Assembly (NCBI GenBank): GCA_003427395.1 | Contig: BFEA01000889.1 | Location: forward strand, 255,749 to 294,149 | From: Chara braunii | Lineage: Eukaryota > Streptophyta > Charophyceae > Charales > Characeae | Direction: 5' to 3' | Length of the DNA: 38,401 nucleotides | Shown: positions 19,020 through 28,786 of the stretch, in pieces | How the letters are laid out: each line of letters starts with the position of its first letter | How positions within the stretch are numbered: position 1 is the stretch's first letter | Position numbers and translations under genes: made by a program | Notes under the pieces: generated by a model | Databases searched by the model: none | What the model was told of the DNA's origin: nothing | What the model saw: the letters and a program-made list of their open reading frames with translations, nothing else

Positions 19020-19993
19020 AAGACTCTTAACTCTAAGCCAAAAAAAAATAAAAATAAAAAAATAGTACAATTAAAATTCATAACAACAAATTAAGTCGAG
19101 AAGTTTCGAGTTAGAAAATTCATGATATAGCACTGTTGCCATTGACCGAGGTTATTAGCAAACCAAGTATATGTGCAAGGACAATGATTAAGGCAACATC
19201 CAGAAATCCAAATTGCAATCACAAAAGGTAGCCAAAAGCCTCGAAATGAACCAGTGAGAAAAATTCTGCTTGAAATCACCAAAGTACAAGAATGAACAAT
19301 TTTGGCAATGTAGCGTTTCGCGATCATCCTAAAAAAGTCACAGTTCCAAGAGGTGTTCCAAGTTCAACACTGAGTCCCTCATCTATGTTGTCGTCAGTCA
19401 GTGAGATAAACTATGGAGTCGAAGTAGATGAATGTCGCCCACAATAAACCTTCAGCACATATCCCTCTCTCACTATCTCATCGCTCCTCTTCCCACACAT
19501 GTCCTTATCGATGAGCGACAACCATATGCACCACTGACAACCAGTCAGGTCGCCTGCCTGTGACGCATAACTGCCCTGTCCTGAAAGCAGATTCAACAGG
19601 TGAGCAACTTGCCCTACAGTTTGACACATACGCTCTTGAGTGGTGGCCTAGAGCAACATCACTAGCGTGACCGCATGAGCATACCACCAAGTGAAAAAGT
19701 CAAACTCTGCCCTTCCACTTTATTTTATGCAATGAACTTATGGAGACCTAGTACCCAGCGTGCAAGCCTAGTTTCAAGCTGTTTCCGTGGCCTGGTACCG
19801 ACATTTAGGTCATTTAACTATGTGATGTGGGGAAGGTTGCATGCATTGTTTGCATGGTTCGGCGAGGCCTAACTCATGTCACAGAACATGAACCATTCAC
19901 TTGGAGGGCTTAGGGTGGCGCAGAGCCAATGTCCGGAACCTTATGTTTCTGCCGAGCGTCTTACACCTCACAATATGTATCACTCATTCTTCG

Positions 19994-19998
<5 letters not shown>
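19020..19998. other. No gene recognised; one possible minus-strand frame
   Basis: A 72-codon minus-strand frame at 19411-19629 (containing AGDLTGCQWCIWLSLIDKD) has protein-like texture but no motif, and the opposite frames are also open in part. The rest is unremarkable. Confidence 0.25.
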
Positions 19999-20028
<30 letters not shown>

Positions 20029-20038
20029 TCTCTCTCTC
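19999..20038. repeat. (CT)n microsatellite
   Basis: About 19 CT units with one CCTT interruption. Confidence 0.95.
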
Positions 20039-20039
20039 A

Positions 20040-20811
20040 GTTTAGTTTTCTTCGTTTGTATTGCAAAAGTCGATTCCTGATCTTATCAGCATCTATTGTC
20101 GTCTTACTTTCATGATCAATTTGGCAAATAATTGATAAGATGAAGTTGAAGCGTATTCTGTTCATATACTTGTAGCAAGACCAATTCTAAAGAAGTTAGA
20201 AACAAACAGTATAAACATCAACTTAACACACACTAATCCTAAAAAGATAAGAGTATTCATTCACTTGCCAAAATTGAATTATAACCCTTATTGTGCATGC
20301 TATCAACAATAGGCTGAGGGTTTAAAATTTTAACAACAAACAACAGATGAAATACATGCAGGAAACACACTCTGAAATAACATAGATAACAGATACGTCA
20401 CCTATATGGTCTGCGCTTATTTCAAACACCTCTGCAAAGTCGCAAACACCCCATAATTTCACCCCCCCACCACCCAGGCCCCCTTTCTTGCGCCCCCCCT
20501 CCCCTTCCCCCCCTCAAGTTGAATTTTATTGCAGATTCGGGGTCCTCTTGCCGAGAATAGCAAGACCGCATTTTTCTTTAAATTTTGAAAAAAAAAATCT
20601 AAGATGTTTTTTGGGTTGTCTGGCGCACTCGATCGGGCCCGCCGTGCCCAACTGGCCGGGTCCCGTCCTCACGCAACTAAATTATGCTCTGGGAACTCTG
20701 GATTCAATTGTGAGGTTCATACCCTCGATTAATGTTTGTATTGATTTTGATTCCTTTTAAAAATTTTGAAAATTTATAATTATAATAAATAAAAGTAATT
20801 CATTTGCTTAC
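20040..20811. other. No gene; GC-rich GGCCGGG patch
   Basis: C-rich at 20460-20515. At 20625-20670 a GCACTCGATCGGGCCCGCC, GCCCAACTGGCCGGGTCCC patch resembles the GC-rich patch at 25740-25815 and could be another dispersed repeat. No further exon of the minus-strand transposase-like gene could be recognised here. Confidence 0.4.
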
Positions 20812-20959
20812 CTGAATGGCTTCTTATAACCTGCAGACCACTTGAAGCGGTGCTCACAAATCGACATGTTTGCTGATTTGAGTTCTTCGTAGCCCTCGGG
20901 GCTTACATTGTTTTTGCACCAATATCCCACGTGGTTCTTCCGAAAGTGGAAGAAATCAA
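20812..20959 (-). pseudogene. KDZ-type transposase-like exon 3
   Basis: Minus-strand exon of 148 nt, bounded by a T-run plus GACGCAG acceptor and an AG|GTAAGC donor, open in one frame. It reads VDFFHFRKNHVGYWC, then a P-E-x-Y-E-E-L segment, NMSICEHRFKWSAGYKKPF. The order D-x-F-H-x-x-x-H...W-C...N-x-x-x-C-E-x-x-x-x-W matches the C-terminal part of KDZ transposases (Kyakuja-Dileera-Zisupton) as I know them (D-R-F-H, then N-T-x-x-x-E-Q). The match is by eye. It lies downstream of exon 2 in the expected order, with a long gap filled by GC-rich repeats. Confidence 0.5.
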
Positions 20960-20966
20960 CTGCGTC

Positions 20967-21450
20967 AAAAAAAAAAAAAAAAAAACAATGTTATTCAGGT
21001 GGTGTTCAAGGGGGGGTTGGGGGCTGTTGGTGGGTTCTGTGCGAAAGATTCAGAGGGTTTTTTATTGTTTAGCAAATGTTTTTGGGGTTGAATAACAAAA
21101 ACCACATAGAGCACGCACACTTCAAAAACACAAAGAAAAACAAAAATGAAAAAGAGGCAGACCATCCCATAAATGTCGACATACAGACCCGAAATCGATT
21201 CCTCAGCATATATATTGGTGGTCCGCCTTCTCGAGAACATGTATCACGATATCTGGGTTTTTCAGAGAGGTGGGTTATATATGACTACCTCAATATTCTC
21301 GTGATTTTCACTGACCAACTTCTGGATTTTCTACAACGGAGGGCCAAGGTCAACTTTGAAGCCCTATCTTGGAGACAAAAACCAGGATGCCCGATACCCC
21401 TCCAAACCTCGCCTTACCCTCCCCAACCAGCCCCTGATTCCAAAAAGTTT
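20967..21450. other. A run, G-rich patch, no gene
   Basis: The A run at 20967-20985 is the reverse complement of the acceptor pyrimidine tract for the exon at 20812-20959. A G-rich patch follows at 21010-21040. A 190-codon plus frame across 21076-21648 has no motif. Confidence 0.4.
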
Positions 21451-21454
21451 TTCA

Positions 21455-21560
21455 GCGGATTTTGGGTGTACCAGCAAGCGCGGTACAACTCCCAACTCCG
21501 ATCTGAAAAAAAAGAAAGTGGAAGACAATTTTTTTTTATTGGTAGGCTACTGCTAACCAG
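21455..21560 (+). repeat. Dispersed element B, copy 1
   Basis: ACCAGCAAGCGCGGTACAAC, then CCAACTCCGATCTGAAAAAA and a truncated right part. It corresponds to the copies at 23083 (plus) and 25925 (minus). Confidence 0.65.
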
Positions 21561-21739
21561 CGTTGTCCAGCCCCAGGCCCCGGGGGTACGCTGGGGGTGG
21601 GCCTCGACGGTCCTCGAACCTCGGGATCGGGAGGCCAAAAATAAATAAAAAATAAAAATGAATCGATAGTTTCCAAAAAAAAACAAAAACAATGGGGAGA
21701 TGGGCACGAATGGCCTGCACCCACTGGGCCAAACTTTGT

Positions 21740-21955
21740 TTTTGCCTAAAAATACCCCCTGGAACCCTCCCCCCCTGGGGTCCACCCCCACTTCTCGGTT
21801 GTCCCGGGGGCCCGGGGTGCGGGGTGCCCACGGCTGGGGGTTCCCGCCCAGGGCCGGGGGTGCCCCAAGTCCGGGGGTCCCTGCCCACGCCCGAGGGTCC
21901 CCCCGCGGAGCCGGGGCCCGGGGTCACCCGGGGCTGGGGGTCACCCAGGGCTGGG
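21740..21955. repeat. GC-rich (GGGGGTC)-type block 1
   Basis: Irregular repeats of CCGGGGGT, CTGGGGGTC and GGGTCCC over about 215 bp, with many runs of four or five G. Proline/glycine-rich open frames on all strands are composition artefacts. The block has potential for G-quadruplex formation on either strand. Confidence 0.85.
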
Positions 21956-22289
21956 TTATGAAGAAAAAAAAAACCCTAAAAAATATCGGAAAAAAATATA
22001 TGTTGTGTAAAAACATTAAAAAAATAATTTTTGCCTCAGCATCATATTCAAAACGTACACCAAATTTGAATTAAAAAACCAAACCAATTTCTTTTTTTTA
22101 TAAAAAAAATATATATATAATTTTTGCCTCAGGAACGTTAGTTTTTGATTTTTTTTAAATCAATTACAAACTTAAAAAATTCAAAAAAAAAAAATTTAGT
22201 GGAGACCTTGAAAAGATCTACAACGCCATATTTTTTGTTTTTTTGTTTTAGATCTTTTTGAAGCCTCAAAAAAACATTGAAAGTCCTGA

Positions 22290-22585
22290 GCGCAGCGGGC
22301 CTCGGGATGCAGTGGTCCCCGCCCGGGGGGTTCGCTCCCCGGGGGTCCCCGGGGTCCCCTCCACCACCCCCCGTGGGTGTGCGGAGGTACCAAACCCGGG
22401 GGTCGGGGGTTCCAGGGGTGCCGGGGCTGGGGGTCTCGGGGGTACAGCCCGGGGGTGCCGCGGGGGTCCCCGAGGCGGGCACACCCGGGGGTCTCGGGGT
22501 GTGCTGGGGGTCGGAGACCCCGGGGGCGGGGGTCCGGGGGTCATTGCCCCACCCCAGCTCCAGCCCCGAGGGTCCTCGGGTGACA
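22290..22585. repeat. GC-rich (CCCGGGGGTC)-type block 2
   Basis: About 295 bp of the same type as block 1 (ACCCGGGGGTC, CCGGGGCTGGGGGTC, CGCGGGGGTCCCC), separated from it by about 330 bp of A/T-rich sequence containing TTTTTGCCTCAG twice (22028 and 22119). Both blocks fall between exons 2 and 3 of the transposase-like gene. Confidence 0.85.
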
Positions 22586-22819
22586 ACCCTGCCGCTAACC
22601 AAATGGCCTGAGTGGCCAGTTGCGCACAGGTCGGCAGCGGACAGTGGGGGTGCAACCCTGCCCTTCACCAAAAATAAATCATGAGTCTATAGTCTCAACA
22701 AATCACCTGCTGATTGATAGGAAAAGCGAATAATGTAAGTTAGCCGGTGGCCTACGGACTGATGGGTGACTACTTAAGGTCATAATTGTAGTGGTTGTAA
22801 TAACATTTGCATTGCTCAC

Positions 22820-22982
22820 CGACATGATGAATGTTCTGTGTGTTCGCGAACTCCTTTGTCTTTGCGTTCACATTGTTCTGTTTCGTATTGAGAGCGAATC
22901 GTCGTAAATGACACATGTCATCATACCCAATGAACTCTGGGAATGGGTGATTCGCAAAGAGAGTCAGCAAATAATGATATAC
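22820..22982 (-). pseudogene. KDZ-type transposase-like exon 2
   Basis: The acceptor TTTTTGCGTGCAG precedes GTATATCAT, and the best donor is TCG|GTGAGC at the other end. The exon reads VYHYLLTLFANHPFPEFIGY, then DDMCHLRRFALN. Y-D-D-x-C-H-L after a hydrophobic strand is the arrangement around a catalytic Asp in KDZ transposases (Y-D-x-x-C). It is in phase 0 with exon 1, giving an uninterrupted join (CTQ followed by VYHY). The frame stays open past the donor for only 16 codons. Confidence 0.55.
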
Positions 22983-23082
22983 CTGCACGCAAAAACACAC
23001 GCATATGTTTTTTTTTAGTTTTTAAGAAAATCAAAATGTGCTTAGAATGATCTATTGCAAACTGAAGTTTCTCAATAGATGT

Positions 23083-23215
23083 GGACTATACTCGGCAAGC
23101 ACAGTACAAGCCCCAATTCGGATCTGAAAAAAAATAAGCGGGTGGCTGTTTTCTGACTGGTCGGCAAACCGCTGACCGGCCGGCCTACCGACCGTCCCCA
23201 CAAGACGATCCTTGG
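23083..23215 (+). repeat. Dispersed element B, copy 2 (inside intron)
   Basis: ACTCGGCAAGCACAGTACAA, TTCGGATCTGAAAAAAAATA, GGGTGGCTGTTTTCTGACTG, GTCGGCAAACCGCTGACCGG and CCTACCGACCGTCCCCACAA. It fills about 40% of the intron between exons 1 and 2 of the transposase-like gene and lies in the opposite orientation. Confidence 0.8.
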
Positions 23216-23303
23216 TTGGGGTCATTGGTCCGCGGCCTGACAACCTAGGTTTGCATACATTAAAGAGGAAGAGAGATAGTCATGGAAGATTACCTTGACT
23301 TAC

Positions 23304-23651
23304 CTGCGTACAAGACTTTGTAGGAACCATTTCCATTGGTGGAAACATGAAACCACAATACCAAAAACAATGAACAGTTTCACATGTCTTCCGTTGCTTA
23401 TCGTCAAATGTTTTTGGAGTACATGAAGTGCTCTGAAGTTCGGCTGCTTTGATTTGTTCTTCCTTGAGTTCATAGGCACAATCTTCCAGAAGTTTTTGTC
23501 CTTGATAAAAGTCAATCGGTAATTGTTTGTCAAGGAACTCCTTCAGAACTGTTTGTCCTTACTTTCCACGAAACTCGTTGTGATGACACCAAATTGATTT
23601 CGCGTAGGGTTCATTTTTCCATTTGACAAGGTAGAACCACTCCGCAATCAA
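23304..23651 (-). pseudogene. KDZ-type transposase-like exon 1, with a premature stop
   Basis: Minus-strand open stretch reads AEWFYLVKWKNEPYAKSIWC, then after an in-frame TAA (23559-23561) continues LKEFLDKQLPIDFYQGQKLL, a helical Glu/Lys segment and CETVHCFWYCGFMFPPMEM, ending PTKSCTQ at a CAG|GTAAGTC donor. Cys pairs before a conserved hydrophobic strand, and the helical spacer leading to S-x-x-Q-V-Y, fit the central part of KDZ transposases. The internal stop has no plausible intron around it, which suggests decay. Exons farther upstream were not found. The first 8 codons also have chromo-like W-Y-L-V-K-W, but no full chromodomain. Confidence 0.5.
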
Positions 23652-23700
23652 TCAGTCGACAAAAAAATATATATTAATTATGTTATTTGAAATTATTACC

Positions 23701-23850
23701 CAGGCTACCAGCCGGGTCGCCCGGGTCCACATTCTTTGCCCGGGTGGAAGGTCCCAGCAAAACAAAAGAAAAACATTGATTTTTTTTAAAAATTAATAAA
23801 AAATAAAATTATGTTGTGCAAAAAATATAAATTGAACAACTTGATACAAC
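23701..23850 (+). repeat. Dispersed GC-rich element, copy B, with A/T tail
   Basis: AGGCTACCAGCCGGGTCGCC, GGGTCCACATTCTTTGCCC, GGGTGGAAGGTCCC, followed by an A-rich tail with AAAATTATGTTGTGCAAAAA and TTGAACAAC. The tail is shared with the copy at 28787, so the element extends to at least 150 bp. Confidence 0.8.
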
Positions 23851-23859
23851 CCATAAGCA

Positions 23860-24530
23860 ACACACTGAGGCCAACGCTCACCGATCGCCCTGTTACACCG
23901 TCGACCATCCCAACAACTAGCTCTACATCAGGCCACACTCGTAGTAGTCACTTGGAGTGCAGATTGAACATAACTCTAAAACCCCAAAACGCACAGGGTA
24001 TTGTCAAGTTCTCGAGAACCTAACCAGGTACCCTACAAGAACTGGCTACCTCCAAGACTCACTCTGAAGAACTGGCTACCTCCACCAACAACCTCCCAGC
24101 CACAACCACTAACCACACAAACTAACACTACGACACCCACAGACCACTGACCCAACACACAACACCCACACAACCACAAACCTCTCCCCTGACCACTCCT
24201 CCCAGTGCACCAACCCACCTCACAATATCTGCCAAACACATCCCCCTCACTACCCTATCAGCACAGAACACCCGCAGGAAGCCAACACAAAGGAGATGGT
24301 CTGGTAGGCTCAGTACTAAACGAGAGACACTCGATGAAGAACTGACTCCCACTAACCCCTGAGACAAAAGAACACACCAAATTTCTCAACCTAGCGCTCC
24401 AACCACCCCACAGTTCCCCACTACAATCATCTCAGTAAATCCCACACAGCAGCTTTCCGATGAGACAATCTCACCAACGTAACACCTCAATCGACCTTTG
24501 CTCAACCACCTCCAATCAAACCCCCCGATA
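23860..24530. other. A/C-rich stretch with small duplication
   Basis: Marked strand asymmetry (few G on the plus strand from 24050 to 24590). GAACTGGCTACCTCCA occurs at about 24039 and 24069. Val/Gly/Trp-rich minus-strand frames (up to 79 codons) are products of this bias. Confidence 0.5.
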
Positions 24531-24533
24531 ACA

Positions 24534-24805
24534 CAACTAAACACAGTCCAATCTACCCCTTCCCAACACACAAACACAACCCTCACACCCCCTTACGAGA
24601 GCTAAGCGTCAGGAGGAAGCCAAGGAAAGAGAGCTCAGCAACCTCAGAGGAGCATCCCAAAAGAGAAGGGAAGCAGACAACCTACAGGACAAAGAAATCG
24701 GAAGAGGAACGGGCCCGCTGAAGAAGACGGATATCTACAGGGCCAGAGTACAACTCACAAAAAGGAGGATCTTCTGCAATGGACACGATATTCCAACCCT
24801 AACAT
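24534..24805 (+). CDS. Open frame without ATG, charged, unknown
   Basis: A plus-strand frame stays open for about 90 codons from after a TAA (about 24531) to a TAA at about 24803. It has a Pro/Thr/Gln-rich start, then RAKRQEEAKERELSNLRGAS, READNLQDKEIGRG, LKKTDIYRARVQLTKRR and FCNGHDIPTL. Texture suggests coding (coiled-coil-like, then basic), possibly an exon or Gag-like fragment. No start codon, splice sites or family were recognised. Confidence 0.3.
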
Positions 24806-25920
24806 AAAAGAGAGAAATGTCTTAAGGTAGAAAGTCAGAGAAACAAGGACAACACTATGTCCAAACCCAGATCTGGAACAGGAAAATATTACATGCAATC
24901 TATCAGACCCTGCAAGCAGCTTGAAACTGGGTCTGGAACTCAGACAAGGGGAGGTTAGACAAAACCTCTAGGGTTTAGGGTTTAAGAAAAACAGCTTCAG
25001 AAGACGGGTGATTGGCCCACAACCTAGTTTTCCAAGTTTTAAAGGAGAGATCAGACGGATCCCCACAGGATCTCCGAGAGAGAACAAGGTAAAGGCAGAG
25101 CACCAAGAGACAAACAACAACGAGAGCGGTACGCAGAAGGAAAGAGAGAGAGAAAGTAGTAAAAAGTTGGGTCTACAACCCAGTCGTTCTATTCCTTTCT
25201 AGCTGATCACAGACAGATTCGACATTAACTCGAGGGTTTCCGACAGGAAATGGATACAACTGACCTTCAAGATATCAGGGAGATAATAGGACACAAACTT
25301 AGGTGAAACTTGAGAGTGTTTCGAGATGATGATGTGAGGCTTAGATCGGAGCTATGAGAGTTATTAAACAGGCGGAGCATGGAAGGTAAGCTGACTGATG
25401 CCGTCAGATACACCCGGGTAGAATTGTGAGGTCCCGAACCTCTTTTTCAGAAGTCTTAAAACAAGCTCCTCTAGCTGCCAGGGTCTCTTGTTTTTTTTTG
25501 TGTTGGCTGTCAATGTGGGGTATAAAGTGGTTTTAAAAGGGGCTGCCTTAGTGTAATTTTTTTTTTTTTTAATTATTATTATTTTTTATAATTGTTTTTT
25601 ACGCGAGGAATTTTGATGTGACCCTCCGCCAAAAGTTATTTGGATTGCAATTCCACACAACATATATTTTTTTACAGATTTTTTTCATAATTTTGAGAAT
25701 TTTTGACAATTTTATTCAAAAACAACATGCGCTGATTCCGTTCGGAACCATGCTCGGGGGTTGTGACCGGCCGGGCGCCCGGTCGCCATTCCGGGTGCGA
25801 CTTTGGGACCCGGACGCCCAAGAAATCCCCCAAGTCTTTTTGCCCAGACATTGTTTTTGCTATAATTAAGAATTATTGTAATAATTATTTGACAAGGTAG
25901 GAAAATTTACTAACAACTAG
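24806..25920. other. No gene; short TTTAGGG pair
   Basis: AGGGTTTAGGGTTTAAG at 24969-24984 contains two plant-type telomere units, too few to be a telomere relic. Otherwise purine-rich sequence (24600-25200) gives way to T-rich sequence (25490-25620), then a GC-rich GGCCGGGCGCCCGG patch at 25760-25815. Confidence 0.4.
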
Positions 25921-25924
25921 GCCA

Positions 25925-26060
25925 CGGATCGATGGCCCCGACCGCCGACCGACTTGTGGGACAGTCGGTGGTCTATCGACCAGTCAGAAAACAGTCATCC
26001 ACTCACTTTTTTCCAGATCTGAGTTGGGGGTTGTACTGCGCTTGATGAGTACAACCCAAA
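25925..26060 (-). repeat. Dispersed element B, copy 3 (inverted)
   Basis: On the minus strand: CAGTACAACCCCCAACTCAG, ATCTGGAAAAAAGTGAGTGG, ATGACTGTTTTCTGACTGG, TCGATAGACCACCGACTGTC, CCACAAGTCGGTCGGCGG. It matches the 23083 copy over nearly its whole length. Confidence 0.8.
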
Positions 26061-26104
26061 TTCATCGAGAAGCTTAAGGTAGGAATTTTTTTTATTTGGG
26101 CGGG

Positions 26105-26955
26105 TGGGGGATGTGTCGTTGGGAGGTAGGTGGGGGTTGGGGGAGGGTTCTTCAAGGGGGTGTTTAGGGACTATTCTCAGATACTTGCAGGGGGTCTTGA
26201 TGTGGTGCGTGCAGCGCGGTTGTGAGGGAGTGCAAGGGGTATCCTGGACGTACTTGCAGGGGGTCTGCAGGGGGGGTCCTAAACGACTGTGACGGAGCAC
26301 CTGTCGGCAGTACTACAAATGAAAACATAGACTTAAATGGGCTTTTGGAGGACTGTTCTAAGGTACTTTGGGTGGTTGTTTGTGGGGCCATTAAGGAGTT
26401 TGCAGGGGGTACGTGGTGCATGGTTCAAAGGGGTTGGGGGAAGGTTGATGGGTGAAGGGTTCTCAGGTTTTTTTTCAGAGACTCTTAGAGGGTACTTACA
26501 GGGGGCCTTGAGAGGGTATCTGGTGTGTGGATTAAAGCGAGTGGATGGGGGTTTCCGAGGGTACTTGCAGGGGGTCTGCAGGGGGGGATCCCGAAGGACT
26601 GTGACAGAGTACTGCAGATGAAAACATAGATTTGAATGGGTTTTTGGGGGACTATTCGAGGGTAGTTTGGGTGGTTGTTTGCGGGGCCATTTAGGGGCTT
26701 TGCAAAGGGTACGTGGTGCATGGTTCAAAGGGGTTGGGGGGAAGGTTGCTGGGTAAGGGTTTCTCAGGTTTTTTTTTAGGGACCGATAGAGGGTACTTAC
26801 AAAGGGCCTTGAGAGGGTAACTGTTGTGTGGTTTAGAGGGAGTCGAGGAGGTTTTCACGGGGTACTTGCAGGAGGTCTGCTGAGGGGTCTTGATGGACTG
26901 TTTGAGGGGTCTTCAGGGGGTACTTGCAGGGGCTCTGCAGGGGGGATGTTGAGGT
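26105..26955. repeat. G-rich tandem repeat, ~299-bp unit
   Basis: Two full units begin near 26341 and 26640 (spacing about 299 bp) and a partial, rearranged unit precedes them from about 26150. Shared blocks include GGGTGGTTGTTTG, GTACGTGGTGCATGGTTCAA, GGGTTCTCAGG or GGTTTCTCAGG, TTGAGAGGGTA, GTACTTGCAGGGGGTCTGCA and ATGAAAACATAGA. Inside each, smaller GTACTTGCAGG subrepeats occur. Pro-rich minus-strand frames (up to 131 codons) follow from the G bias. Confidence 0.9.
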
Positions 26956-27174
26956 TTCCAAGGGTCGCTTCGTTAGGTATGGACTCAATATTTTTTTATT
27001 TTTATTTTTTTGCGCGGGGCTGACCACCGATCAGGGGTAGCCGACTGTCATTGTTGCTACTCTGTTAACAACACTTTTTGCATATTCTGAAAAGTGTTCA
27101 TGTCATATGCTTTGTTTTGTGTTTTTTTTTTTTTCTTATTTTTTTTATAAACAATAGAACCTTGGGTTTCTGGC

Positions 27175-27522
27175 TCATTGTCCATTCCGAGGAGCATCAA
27201 CCCGGTCCCTATTCAACCGGTAAGTCACAAAATTTACATGTATAATTCTTATTGACGCTCCTCCCGCTTCAGGTGTGAAGGTCTTGAAGCCGATATTGAT
27301 TACTTCTCGTGGAAGGATGTACCAAACTTCACCCTTGCCTAAGTTAGCTTTCCCTATGCTCTCTCTCAGCCTTATCTCTTCCTGCTTGCCGAACACTTTA
27401 CCACTTGTTTCCTCGCCCTCTGAATCGACCTGTTCACGCTTGAACTCACTTTTGAATCTGGAGATTCCAAGATGCGGTTTGGGTTCTCCTGCTCTGGTGC
27501 ATTTCCGGTTAAGCCCTAAAGC
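27175..27522 (-). CDS. Unknown coding-like segment
   Basis: The minus strand is open for about 115 codons after a TAG near 27523. A possible acceptor (CTTTAG) overlaps the open start. It reads with real-protein texture: PHLGISRFKSEFKREQVDSE, KQEEIRLRESIGKANLGKG, VWYILPREVINIGFKTFTP and IHVNFVTYRLNRDR before a stop. A CAT|GTAAAT could be an alternative donor. The plus strand at 27158-27219 is flanked by T-AG and GTAAGT, so a short plus-strand exon is a competing reading, but it is only 62 nt long. No family was recognised. Confidence 0.4.
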   Translation of the reverse strand, partial: ALGLNRKCTRAGEPKPHLGISRFKSEFKREQVDSEGEETSGKVFGKQEEIRLRESIGKANLGKGEVWYILPREVINIGFKTFTPEAGGASIRIIHVNFVTYRLNRDRVDAPRNGQ

Positions 27523-27589
27523 CTAAACCTTGGTACTCCTAGTTAGGCTTTCTCTTCGGTTTCGGGGTTCGCCTTCCTCTCCCATTTTC

Positions 27590-27837
27590 TAAAGTGTGTT
27601 GCAACCTTGTGCCTCTTTCCTCCTTTGCTTCCCCTTTCTAGTACCTTACCTTGCCTACCTTTTGCTTGTTGTCCCCTTCATTGCTCTGTTCCTCTCCTCC
27701 CTCGCTGCTTGCTTTTCTGTTGATGCGCTCCCTTACCTTCTCATTCATACACCCTACACCCTCTACACCTTTCTGCTTTGTTATTTTTCTCTCACTTACA
27801 AAGAAATTAGAAGTTTGTAGCGGGGTAGGCGTCGGAT
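27590..27837. other. T/C-rich spacer, no gene
   Basis: Leu/Phe/Ser-rich plus frames here reflect a CTT/CCT-rich composition. Confidence 0.4.
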
Positions 27838-27930
27838 ATAAGGGTGTTCGTGGGGGTAGTATGGTGCGGGTTGTTGGGGAGGAGTATAGGGGTGTTGGGG
27901 AGGAATATAGGGGTGTTGGGGGGGGAGGCT
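27838..27930. repeat. 21-bp G-rich minisatellite
   Basis: TGTTGGGGAGGARTATAGGG repeats at about 27872 and 27893, with a third partial unit at 27914. Runs of four or more G are regularly spaced, giving quadruplex potential on the plus strand. Confidence 0.8.
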
Positions 27931-27959
27931 ATGAGAGTGCTGATGGGGTTATTGAGGAC

Positions 27960-28580
27960 TCTCAGACTTAAAATTGAAATAAAAACTTAAAAAAAAAAAG
28001 CGGTTGGCTGCTCTGCCTCGGACCAATCCAATGCTGCCAACCACCAGCATGAGTACTCTGCTGTTGGGCTACTAGAGTGACTCCGAACCAGTTGCATGCA
28101 GCATAATTGAATATATGTTAGCAGACTATCCTACGAGCACTTTCTATTGCATAATGTACTTTATGCAAAATCTTTTTTTTTTTTGCCTAACTTATTCCCC
28201 AAGTATTCCTTGTCCAGTTTTTTTCGAACAACCAAGGTGCTTCGGGGAGGCTTATTGGTGGCACAAAAAAAATGGCTATGAACCTCAGGCTATAGCATAG
28301 TAGTTATAGAAGTTTATTCACTTTTTATTTCTTTTGGAAATTATGTTGTTGTTGTTTTTTCAATGCATCCCTAAGTCCTAAAAAAAATGGCATTTCCTAT
28401 TTTTGTTGTTTGATTTTACACTCAAATTTTACAATGCGGTTGACTTATCCTATTGGTGTTTGCTATTTATATTTTGCTCAATGTATTGACACTGGACACA
28501 AATTTGTCGGCAGATAAAGAGCAACACGACAAAATTTTAAGTACATCGAAATCTCGACACAAGATTGTTTGTTGACCTTT
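27960..28580. other. Spacer with one possible short exon
   Basis: At 28218-28303 a CTTGTCCAG acceptor-like site precedes an open plus frame reading EQPRCFGEAYWWHKKNGYEP and ending in TAG. It could be a terminal exon, but nothing upstream supports it. Confidence 0.25.
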
Positions 28581-28583
28581 CAG

Positions 28584-28690
28584 TCTACAAAAGGAAAAAA
28601 AAACAGTTGATGAGGCTGTCATTTTCAACAAAGGAGGGACGTTTCTCACACTTGTTGCCAACGGGGCATTTTGGGACTCCTCAAATTGCG
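28584..28690 (+). CDS. Unknown spliced gene, exon A
   Basis: A TTGACCTTTCAG acceptor precedes 107 nt that end at GCG|GTATGT. In the frame that joins the next exon it reads KRKKKQLMRLSFSTKEGRF, SHLLPTGHFGTPQIA. A second frame is also open (containing NKGGTFLTLVANGAFW) but would meet stops in exon B, so splicing phase favours the first. No family was recognised. Confidence 0.4.
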
Positions 28691-28786
28691 GTATGTTTTA
28701 TTTTAAAACATTTTTTTTGAAGTTTTTTTCTTTCGTATTGAAATTAATGCTGCACGTTTATTTTTAGTATTGTTGTCTGTATATCT

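Noticed and set aside
18708-19070. Ser/Leu/Thr or Arg/Glu-rich frames
   Set aside because: Direct translations of TG, GACAGA, GCGA and GA microsatellites.
22138-22684. Gly/Pro-rich frames of up to 177 codons
   Set aside because: Produced by the GC-rich GGGGGTC-type block; open on both strands.
24969-24984. Interstitial telomere relic (TTTAGGG)
   Set aside because: Only two units, far too short to distinguish from chance.
26333-26728. Pro-rich minus-strand frame of 131 codons
   Set aside because: Arises from the G-rich 299-bp tandem repeat; stops occur at matching places in each unit.
27158-27219. 62-nt plus-strand exon with T-AG and GTAAGT edges
   Set aside because: All three frames are open, no partner exons were seen, and it overlaps the better minus-strand open stretch.
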